Made by a program: the position numbers and the translations under genes
The notes under the pieces: generated by a model
Databases searched by the model: none
What the model was told of the DNA's origin: nothing
What the model saw: only the letters and a program-made list of their open reading frames with translations
Origin: Antedon mediterranea
Taxonomy: Eukaryota; Echinodermata; Crinoidea; Comatulida; Antedonidae
Reading direction: 5' to 3'
Length of the DNA stretch: 64,000 nucleotides
Assembly: GCF_964355755.1 (NCBI RefSeq)
Contig: NC_092677.1
Span: forward strand, 22,662,101-22,726,100
Shown: positions 48,501 to 60,500 of the stretch, one piece after another
Layout: each line of letters opens with the position of its first letter
Position numbering within the stretch: the stretch's first letter is position 1

Positions 48501-51500
48501 TGCATTATTAATAGTACAATATTTACACTTTCTTTCTTTCCATGTATCTACTGTTATGCTATGCTTATTTTGCGAAGAAAATCTTTTGCCAGATTCAATG
48601 TTGAATGTACTCTAGGCGACAGGTATATCACCAACCTGCCACAAAATATTGAACACAAAGTTCATGAAAATATTATATTGATACATCTCTCAAACTGACA
48701 CGAACATCCAATAAATTAATATCGGACTAACTTAGATGGCAAATAAAAATGAAAGAAAACTACTATAGTCCTATTTATAGCTGTAGTCTGAGGAAAAAAA
48801 GATGTTTGCTTTCAATCTCAGTGTCATGGGTTCAATTCTGGGTTCAATGTATTAATAAAATTATTAAGATGCTAGATGGATTTACCCTCATTTAGAGCCC
48901 GGGTCAAATGGCCAATCAAGTACCGTGTACCAAACCTAAAGAGCCAACAATATCGGCATTGATTTAAAGCAGACTCGCTTCTAGTTCTGGTGGAGTGGAA
49001 CCCCGATGAACTGGTTCACAAAATATCCCCTGTATCATGGGGATTACCACCTATCTGATAGGACAGTGACTAATTTACTATCAGTAATCCTTGGACACAT
49101 GTGCCTAAAGATATTAAAATTGTATGTAATTAATTGCACATACTTCTAAATCATACTGAAGCATTATTTCAGTAATTTCCCTTCATGTTAGATTCAATAC
49201 TATACTAGACTGTGCTTTTATTTCCTATTTTATTAATGTTATTAGATCATTTAGAAAGTGTGTCTATTTTGAAAATTATCCCCAGCAGCTTGAACTCTCA
49301 ACTTCCTAGTTGGTATAGCTCATGTTCAAATTTTTATTACATGATATATTGTTAGCTCCAATGACTGTAGAAATTGATATCAAATAGCAGTAGCCAGCCA
49401 TGGGTGTATGTATATGCATTGGTATACAACCTGCCCGCCTTACCCAGCCAGCATATTCAATTTTCTATATTGATAAGGCCATACTGCATAGAAACAACGG
49501 TTCTTATAAGGTCACCCTCCGGTGGGCCCGGTTTCATTCTTGGATGATCACGTTGGGTGCTGCTGTATAGACCAAACATGATTGACGGTGATTCGGCATG
49601 TGATAGGTACGAGTTCATGTCTGTCAGTGCAATATTGATTGATCCTTTGACCCCATCTACATACAGCGCAGAAGAACTATTCAAACAGAGTACATGATCA
49701 TCTCCTGCTGCCGTTGTGGGTCCGTAGAGAGCCTAATCCAAATTAAGTTTGAGGACGATAATAAATATTTATAATATATAATATTTATTTAAAGATGTTT
49801 CATTTCATTTCTTTATTCGACAACAAGCGGTCCCTTTGACTAATTTTTAAAAAATTAAAAAAAATAACTAATATTTTGACCTTCATTTTTTGTGTTTCAA
49901 GGAACAATACATCTTTAAGTTATATGTTTCTTTATTTGTAATTTTAGAATAGCCAATCAATCCAATGAACGAAAAGCAGCAATAGCAATGACACGATATC
50001 AAGGTGCGTTACCTGAGCATGTTAGTGTCATCAAAAAGTTTTGCTTAAGTACTGATGTCAGTGTGTATGATTCTACGAATTTCCCATACAAACGTGCTGT
50101 TGATGAACTTGTCAAACTTACAACATTCAATAACCCACTTAGCAAGTTGGAATGCATTGGTATGTTTCTTTTTTTTTTATGTATTATCTTTATGATATAT
50201 AAATATTTAGATTATCTCAAATCAAAGGTGTTATAAATCAAAGGCTACAATCACAAACTAGGTGTGAGATGCACTCAATTTGTTCCATAACTGCATTCAT
50301 GCAACTACACATTGCATAAAAAGTACAGTACATGTATATATACAAATAATGAATATTTATAAGTTGGATGGTGAGAATATTTCATGAGTTGAAAATTGAC
50401 TGCTCTATTGTTAATGATCTCCTAGAACACCATAAAACCCATTTTTTCCGTTTCCTTTGGACCCCCAGTTTATTTGCTCACTATGATCGCATGTGTCGGA
50501 TCCGAGTGCATGTTCCAACTTTGGACGTGACGTAAAACAATTATAGAGGGCGCGCATGAGTTGAATGATGAATCAACAAGGTGTTGCCATTAGTTATCAC
50601 TTTTCCATTCAGTAGGGCTAATTCCAAATGACATGTGATGCGTAATTAACCAATCAAAAGTCAAAAATACAATCAGGTGTGTTATAACAATGTATGAAGC
50701 GTGGTTCCCACTAGCGACGCAACAGAAGGACGTAACGCAATGCATGTGAATTGACCAATAACAAGCGATGGCTTATCCGCTTGTGATTGCTAACTGTCTA
50801 TAACTTCGCTTGTCATTGGTTAAAACGCTTGCGTTGCGTTCTAGTGGGAACCAAGCTTAACTATGCACTACCACACCTGTATACAGTAGCATTCTTTACA
50901 TAGATACAGTACCAATAACAGTGCACTTTTTCACAAGTGAATAAAACCACTTTCGCATTGCCTAGAAAATGTTCACACAGTCAGGCGTTACCACATGTGT
51001 TATAATGGTGCGCACATTTGTGTGTGTAAACTCCAGTGTTTAGCTACAGTAATGCTTTTTATTACAAATTGGCTGCAATTGTCTTATTTCATACATCCAA
51101 TCAAAAAAGAATCTATAAAACAAAGAATATTTTGTAGACATTCATCTCTTACCATGTTTTTTTAACACTACAGTGTAGAACCATGATTATTTTTAAAAAC
51201 ATAATATAACACACATTGTACATGCCTATTTCTTCATATTTACAGGTTCTTTACATTTATTATTTCATTAACTACTGATTTTCTTTTCCTGCAATGAAGC
51301 TGAAAAATGAAATAAATGCTTAAAGCATTAATCTTTCCGGAAATGAATATTCCCCAATGGTTTTAGGTGGCTTAAGTGCAATTGAAAATAAATATTTAAT
51401 GTTGACTGATACATTTAATATCACTGAGTATAATTCTTGTTAATATACTATGTCAGTTATAGTTAATGCATTAATATTTCTAGACACTGAGTTCAAACAG

Positions 51501-54500
51501 ATTGACTCACTCATGTTGTACTGTATATTACAGTAAAGTAAATGTAATGCACTTCCTCTTAATAATGATCTTTTTAATATTATCATTTCTACTATAATAT
51601 TGCACGTAATTCCCGATTATATTGAAGACTAATACTTGGCATTACTTTATATGCATTTCACACTTTTATTTAGTTTTATAGCTTAGGCCCTCACTAGAAG
51701 TGTAATAGCGAAAATATATATATTTCCTTCTCTCAGCCATATCTCTTGTAAGCTGGCCATATCTTTGAGATGGGCTTCTTTTCGATTTCCATGATTTTAC
51801 GCTACCGTTTACGGTACCATTGATTTTACTTTTGATTCAAATTTTTTTTTTTTCCTGTTTTTCCAAATAATTTTCATTAAATTTTTAATTGTTGTATGTA
51901 AGTTTCTGCGTACGCATACAATTTTTGTGCTTACTGTATATGTTGACCCTTGACCTGAAGTTTATGTGTAATGGATTTAATTGATATCTGAAAGGCAGTT
52001 ATGAAAATGTTTGATATGGTGAATTCAAATAAAATAACTATAAGTCAATCATAGTCTTTTAATTTAACTTGTTTTATTATATTATTGTTTTTGTTACTTG
52101 GTTGGTTTCCTCCTGAATTGTCCACGAGGGAAATTAACTAGGAGGTCTCATTGAAGTGGTGGTGCTGTTTAAGTTTTTTGGACAAGGTGCTTGCTAAAAT
52201 CTTCTTTAAAGTTTGCATGTTTATTTATGTTAACAATAGACTGCGATAGGGTATTCCATGTTCTAATAGTTCTCGGGGGAAAAAAGATTGCTGGTAGACT
52301 GTGGATGAAATTTGTGGAACTATTAACTGTTTGTTGTGTCCTTTTCTGGCCCTTTGACTTTTTAGTTTCAGGATCTCAGTACTGTCTTTGCATACAGTAG
52401 TAATATCGTGGTTGATAATTTTAAAGAGTTGAGTAACTTGGTGGATTTCACGCCTGTCTTTCAGTGACTTCCAGCCTAATGTTGATAGCATACTAGTGAC
52501 ACTGCTATTTCTTGAGTAGTCATTTGATACAAATCTGGCAGCTCTTCTCTGCACCATTTCGATGGCATTGATTTGTTTTGCTTTGAATGGGTTCCAAGCA
52601 GCAACTCCGTACTCAAGGTGTGGTCTGACAAGCGTGGAATACAACCTTTCTTTAACGGCTTTCGAGCTTATGTAGAAATTTCTTTTCGTGAAGTTAAGGA
52701 TTTTAGTGGCTTTGGTAATAGCTTGTTGAGTTTGCATCTCCCAACCCAAGTCATTTTGCAGGATAATGCCCAAGTAAGTGATTCGGTTTGTTTCTTGGAG
52801 TGCGGATCCAGACATCAAGTAGGTGGCATTAGATTGCGTTTACGGGATAGCCTCATTGTTTGACATTTGCCGGTGTTGAATTTCATACCCCATGTGTCAG
52901 CACATTCGGTCAGATGATCAAGGTCTTGTTGCATTAGTTTTTCATCTTCTTTCGCTTTGATGTTTCTGTATATTAGGCAGTCATTTGTCTTGTTACACCG
53001 CTCACTTTAGTTTGAATGTCTTGTTACACCGCTCACTTTAGTTTGAATGTCTTGTTACACCGCTCACTTTAGTTTGAATGTCTTGTTACACCGCTCACTT
53101 TAGTTTGAATGTCTTTTTACACCGCTAACTTTAGTTTGAATGTCTTGTTACACCGCTCACTTTAGTTTGAATGTCTTGTTACACCGCTCACTTTAGTTTG
53201 AATGTCTTGTTACACCGCTCACTTTAGTTTGTTTTAGTTTAGTCTTGTTACAAGACATTCAAACTAAAGTGAGCGGTGTAACAAGACATTCAAACTAGAG
53301 TGAGCGGTGTAACAAGACATTCAAACTAAAGTGAGCGGTGTAACAAGACATTCAAACTAAAGTGAGCGGTGTAACAAGACATTCAAACTAGAGTGAGCGG
53401 TGTAACAAGACATTCAAACTAAAGTGAGCGGTGTAATAAGACATTCAAACTAAAGTGAGCGGTGTAACAAGACATTCAAACTAGAGTGAGCGGTGTAACA
53501 AGACATTCAGTTGTAATGTTCTTGTTGTGGTTCTTTGCAAAGTCATGCACTGTTAAAATAAGTTGACTTTCACATGAGCGTCCTTTCCTGAAGGCGTGTT
53601 GGTTTTCTGCTAGCACTTGATTTTCTTCGAGGTGTTTCATTAGGTGGCTGTCTACAATATGCTCAAGAAGCTTACAACACACTGTGGTCAGGGATATAGG
53701 TCGATAATTTGACTGTTCAATTTTTGGCCCTTTCTTAAATAATGGAGTGACATTTGCTTTTTCCCAGTCAGATGGTAGTGAACTGGTTTCTAATGATTGG
53801 TTGAATATCTTGGTGAGGATTGGAGCGATTTTCTCCGCAGCAAGGTTTAGTGCCTTATTTGGTATCTGATCCGGCCCTAAGGCTTTTAACACTTTTATGG
53901 ATTGCAGCAATTTCAAAACTCCTACATTTGAAACAGATATTTCACCAATTTCTGTGTATTGATGATAGTTTGGCAAATCTGGTAATGGAGCATTCATGTT
54001 TTCCTTGGTGAAAACACTGCTAAACTGATTCGCGATTACGTGTTCAAGATTCAAGATTCAAGAAATTTTATTTGTCCATAAAAATGGAAATTCACTTTGC
54101 TTGGTAGATTAAAAAAACAATAAAAAACAAACATAAAAACAATATTAAAACGTGCAGTATTATAACAGATTAAAATACAAGATAAAAAGTTAAAAATAAA
54201 AAAACTGTTAAAGATGTAAAACTATTTAAAAATTGCATTATCGTCTTACTTACTTATTATCGTTTAATGCAATCATTTGTAATTTTTATATTTTTTATTT
54301 TAGATTGTAAAAGGATCCCAATAGAATAATAAGCTTTTTGGGCTATCCTGGAAAATCTTTTATAAATGTAATATTTGTAATGTCACTTTAGTTTGAATGT
54401 CTTGTTACACCGCTCACTTTAGTTTGAATGTCTTGTTACACCGCTCACTTTAGTTTGAATGTCTTGTTACACCGCTCACTTTAGTTTGAATGTCTTGTTA

Positions 54501-57500
54501 CACCGCTCACTCTAGTTTGAATGTCTTGTTACACCGCTCACTTTAGTTTGAATGTCTTGTTACACCGCTCACTTTAGTTTGAATGTCTTGTTACACCGCT
54601 CACTTTAGTTTGAATGTCTTGTTACACCGCTCACTTTAGTTTGAATGTCTTGTTACACCGCTCACTCTAGTTTGAATGTCTTGTTACACCGCTCACTCTA
54701 GTTTGAATGTCTTGTTACACCGCTCACTTTAGTTTGAATGTCTTGTTACACCGCTCACTTTAGTTTGAATGTCTTGTTACACCGCTCACTCTAGTTTGAA
54801 TGTCTTGTTACACCGCTCACTTTAGTTTGAATGTCTTGTTACACCGCTCACTTTAGTTTGAATGTCTTGTTACACCGCTCACTCTAGTTTGAATGTCTTG
54901 TTACACCGCTCACTTTAGTTTGAATGTCTTGTAACAAGACTAAACTAAAACAAACTAAAGTGAGCGGTGTAACAAGACATTCAAACTAAAGTGAGCGGTG
55001 TAACAAGACATTCAAACTAAAGTGAGCGGTGTAACAAGACATTCAAACTAAAGTGAGCGGTGTAACAAGACATTCAAACTAGAGTGAGCGGTGTAACAAG
55101 ACATTCAGTTGTAATGTTCTTGTTGTGGTTCTTTGCAAAGTCATGCACTGTTAAAATAAGTTGACTTTCACATGAGCGTCCTTTCCTGAAGGCGTGTTGG
55201 TTTTCTGCTAGCACTTGATTTTCTTCGAGGTGTTTCATTAGGTGGCTGTCTACAATATGCTCAAGAAGCTTACAACACACTGTGGTCAGGGATATAGGTC
55301 GATAATTTGACTGTTCAATTTTTGGCCCTTTCTTAAATAATGGAGTGACATTTGCTTTTTCCCAGTCAGATGGTAGTGAACTGGTTTCTAATGATTGGTT
55401 GAATATCTTGGTGAGGATTGGAGCGATTTTCTCCGCAGCAAGGTTTAGTGCCTTATTTGGTATCTGATCCGGCCCTAAGGCTTTTAACACTTTTATGGAT
55501 TGCAGCAATTTCAAAACTCCTACATTTGAAACAGATATTTCACCAATTTCTGTGTATTGATGATAGTTTGGCAAATCTGGTAATGGAGCATTCATGTTTT
55601 CCTTGGTGAAAACACTGCTAAACTGATTCGCGATTACGTGTTCAAGATTCAAGATTCAAGAAATTTTATTTGTCCATAAAAATGGAAATTCACTTTGCTT
55701 GGTAGATTAAAAAAACAATAAAAAACAAACATAAAAACAATATTAAAACGTGCAGTATTATAACAGATTAAAATACAAGATAAAAAGTTAAAAATAAAAA
55801 AACTGTTAAAGATGTAAAACTATTTAAAAATTGCATTATCGTCTTACTTACTTATTATCGTTTAATGCAATCATTTGTAATTTTTATATTTTTTATTTTA
55901 GATTGTAAAAGGATCCCAATAGAATAATAAGCTTTTTGGGCTATCCTGGAAAATCTTTTATAAATGTAATATTTGTAATGTCCGTAATTTATGTTATCAC
56001 TTTGTATGTATTTTTTATGATGATTTTCCTAATAAATTCAAATCAAATCAAATTCACAAAATGGCGACCTGATGAAAGGTTATCATGCTTTTTTTTCAAG
56101 TTTTATTATGATACAGATATATTGTAAAAATTTGAAAATCACTGAGAAAACATTTTTTTTTTAGATAATCACAAAAATCTGTATAGTAGAAGGAAATAAC
56201 AATATGGAAAAAATAACATGATCCCCTATTGTTATTTTCTCCTTATTTTATAATAAGTTGCACACCAAATTAACAAAACCCAGATCTTGTCTCATTTTTT
56301 TTTATTTTTTGACTCATTTTATTTGCAGTTCGCACTTCTCGGAACATAGTTCGGTGTGTTGAAGAACATTATGACAGCATTGGAAAATCAGGCTATAGGA
56401 TAGGAAATGCCATGTAAGTAGTGATTCTACCTATTAAATGCTTTTGCAGCAATTTATGTCTTATGACCTAGAATTTATGTACCTAGTGTAGGTCATGTGT
56501 TAATTAGATTTTTCCTGTGTTTTCCTAAAGTTTTTCAGCTTTTGTTATGTTTAATTAAAAGTGAATACACAGGGAAAATATGGCAATATTTTCTAAAAAC
56601 TCATTTCTTAAAGATCGGCCAGAAATAGTGTTTTTTTATTATTTTTCAGTTCAGGGGTTATTACTGTAGTGTACAATATGTCGTTAAATGTGTTACACTT
56701 GGCGACGGACATGTTTTGTTTGTTGGTGAACGCGTTGGTGTAATTTCTCCCCTTTAGTAAATTATAGTGTCGAAAAATGGCGAATTTTATATACAAACTA
56801 GAAAGCCACTCCGAGAGTGCATACTGTAAAATTCTCCTACATAAGATTTCTCCGGGAAAAAATATATATATTTATGTGTGTCTTAATGCTGTTTGTGATT
56901 TAGGCTAATTTCACTACAAGCATGTGTATGCGAGTTTGGTGTAATGGTTATTTAACAAGCCTTTCAATTAACAATAGCTTCAGTTGACTAACAATAGAAC
57001 AGCAACGCAAAAATCAAACGAGTGAATTTGAAAAGAAATAGGTTTTGTAAACTACTCGCATCAAAAAAGGTGCACATTAAATCAAATTATGTTTTAAAAT
57101 TACAAATCACCAATTTTAACTCTTGCCTCTTGATGAAAAATGAAGTTTTTTGGACAAGTAGTTCTCGAGAAAATGCAATTTCAGTTTACTTAATACTTTC
57201 GCGTGATACTTCAAGTACACATCTTTTGTTTAATAATGACATAAATTTTTACAAGATACAAGATAACTTTAAGTTGTCAAATAGTTCATTAACGAAAAAT
57301 TTGAAATTGGTATTTCTCATGGCAACTTAATATAAAACTAGAATAAAATCAGTAAAATGTTAAAACACAAAGTAAAATACACAGTACAGTAGAACCTCCA
57401 TTTTACGTACGGTACGGGACCGAAAGGCATACGTAATAACAAGGGATTTGTAAAATCCAGGTTGACCTTAAATTGACCCCAAATACGTAGATCGTAGCTA

Positions 57501-60500
57501 AAAAGGCTGCCGTGTTTGCCTACAGCATGCAGGTGGTCACTAGCTTAGCTAGGCCCTTCCTAGACTAATCTAGGCCTAGCAAGATGTGAGGCCTAGAAAA
57601 GTACAGTATATACAGGCTGTACGATTTAGTTTAAATAAAGTGTTATAAATAAAAATATCAATGTTTTTGTATTTTCTATCAATAAAAACAGTCGCTGCTG
57701 TAGGGGAATGCACATAAGTTCCTCACACAGCCATGGCTTTGTGCTTAATGTAAGAAAATGATGACGCCATCGGTTATTTTAAGCGTACGTAAAATCAAGG
57801 GAACGTAAAATCAGGGTACGTAAAACAAAGGTTCTACTGTACTGTAAAATATGTACAGATGCTAGGTGTTCCTAGGTGTTCGAAAATACAATTATTTGTG
57901 TTTGTCGTCATTATAATTAAATATACATTGTGGGATTAATGATAGTCGGTACCGTGCTGTCCGTAACCTGGATGGTACTCTTAGTCTACACCCAATACGA
58001 TTAAACACGAAGGATGTACAGTGTGGATGAGTATTTTTTACAAGCACTTTCAGACAGACATGAACAAGCATAACCCCACTTAGGTTATAGGTTTATCGGT
58101 TTGAAATAAGCAGCATATTACTGTAAGTAGCTACATTTAACTATTTTTGTAAAAGCATAAATACCTATCATATTATAACCATCACCACTTTTGTTTAGCT
58201 CTTTAGAACTTTATATTTCACTTTGCTATTGATAAGTTTTCTATTTTAGGAAACTGCAGTTCCCAAAACCATCTACACTACATAGAGTACCATGTGTACA
58301 TCACTCAGAAGCTCAACAAATGTTGTTTTATTTTATTCATGTATTTATCTTTTCTTCAGAAAGCAGCACAAAATATTCACTTATTCACATTTGAATTGTT
58401 TTAGTAAACCATAAATGGCTATCAGTATTTTTATAGGCTTTTATGTTTGCCAAAATGAGATTTTTTTTAAACATACAGCTTTGTGAATCTCATCCTTTTG
58501 AAAACTATTAACCTTCTTGAGTAAATGTTAACCTATAGATTGGTGTAGTCTGACAAACCAGTTCATCATGATTAGTCTTTCTGTAACTGAACTTTAGTCC
58601 ACCAATATTTCTTATTGAGAGACACGACCATACTGTATTGAATTAAACAGATAAGGTCTATACTAAACCAATAATTAAGACCTGGTAGTTATTAAGTTTG
58701 CTACAGTTTGGCATTTAGGAAGCTGAATGAAGGGTTCCCTTCTCTTCTTACCACTTTGTTGGTCCTGTCTGTGACTGGTGAAATGTTTTATATTATGAAA
58801 CGCAAGGCAGTAACGAAAGTTTAAAAACAGACGAGGTAAAGATGCTTTAAATATAATTATTAATATAAAATAGGAACAGTAACACAGATTGTACAAACAT
58901 AATTACTGGATTCTTCTGAAACGAGAATTTTAGCAAGGTCCCAATTTAACTGTGTAAAATGGATTCTGACATAACCAGGAAATCCGACTAATAGTCTGGC
59001 CCAATAGTGTCCAGTCTGGCCCAATAGTGTCCAGTTATGATAACTTAATAGTAGATATTTTGGCTGCTATCTGAAAGTGTTTGGTTAATTTCTTTGTCTT
59101 TGTGAAATCATTTTATATTTAATATATTTTTGTGTTTTTCTATGAAAGTGAATATCTTTATTTAAATTGCAAATGGCTTTTTCAATAATTCCATTAATAT
59201 TCAATTCATGTTTTTGGTAAAATTACATCTTTGAGAAATTGTTATTATATTTGCTAATTTGTTTGTGTACAGTATATTGTATATCAATGCTGTATAACAA
59301 TTGCTATTTTGGATAGGTGTTTATCAAAATTTATATAATCAATTTGGCTATCATACACAATTTTATACTGTACTGCATAACTTTTTTTTAGTGGTTGTGA
59401 TGATTTTCTACCAATATTAAGTTATATTGTGGTGAAGACAGCTAATCCTCAAATCGTCTCAGAATGCTCTGCAATGGAGGAGTTTATTCAGGAAGGGTAA
59501 ATAGAACTTTTTATTTTTACACTATTTAATTCAACTTTATTATATTTGTCAATTAATCCTAAATTATTTTATTATCAACCTATTTTTGTATGTATCACAT
59601 GAGAAGAAATTCTAGCATTGGCTCTGTAGGAATCATGATTTAGGTGAATACCTACCTATAGACCTGCACCCACTCTAAACCTGATGGTTTAAATGCAAGG
59701 CATAGGAATGTTGATCATTGTGTCTGAACACCTTGGCTTTTAACACCATGGATTACCTTGCCTTGCGTTAGAAAACAAACCTAACACCGTTAGTCTGAAC
59801 ATACCTCAAGCTACTTCCTTTTCAAGTATCTGCATTATGTTTGCTTGGGCTCAAGCCATCAGCCAAGGCTAGTGGTCTGCAAGTTGTTGGTTCAAATCCC
59901 ACTACTTTCACACTCGTGGAACAGAATATGGTTTTGCTTGAAGAATTAAACGGTGCCATATTCTATTAAACGGTGCCATATTCTCTTCCATAAAATGGAA
60001 CAATTCTGGTGAATGTAACTTTTTGGTTTAAAATGAAAGATAAAACAAACTTTGTTTAAAAATAGTGGAATTAACTAATTGAAGAAAAAATAGTTTTTAA
60101 AGAAATTATTTATTTCTTTCCATCAAAAAGTACTATCTACTACAACTGCCATTGGTAACGCATATTTTTCTTCATTTAAAATTCTTTATTATGTACAGTA
60201 TTTTTTTTATTACCATACTTTTAAAATTCCAACCATATCATATTTTGAGGCGTTTTTACAGTGAGCAAATAACTGGTTCAAGTTCAATAAACATTTATTT
60301 TGAAATGGTAATTTTTTCATTACAAAGAATATTATAACATTAATAAACAATAATCAACAATTAATATAAGACCATTTTAAGGATCATAATTAGAAGAAGT
60401 TGTCTCACAATGACCCCAACAAAATTTTAAAAAGAAGAGAAGAAAACATAACGGTACCATTAACACAGCACATAAAAACGCATAAAATTAATTAAAAAGT

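Larger units (their letters stand above)
50160..56328. other. VPS9D1: VPS9D1 intron 11
   Basis: This 6.2 kb intron contains the foldback MITE (50698-50862), featureless AT-rich DNA to about 52030, and the LINE/31-bp-array block (52030-55980). Confidence 0.6.

Noticed and set aside
53820-54011. Plus-strand ORF present in two identical copies (also 55418-55609)
   Set aside because: It is antisense to the duplicated LINE reverse transcriptase.
59850-59915. tRNA gene
   Set aside because: A B box is present but the A-to-B spacing and stems do not make a tRNA cloverleaf; better read as a SINE fragment.
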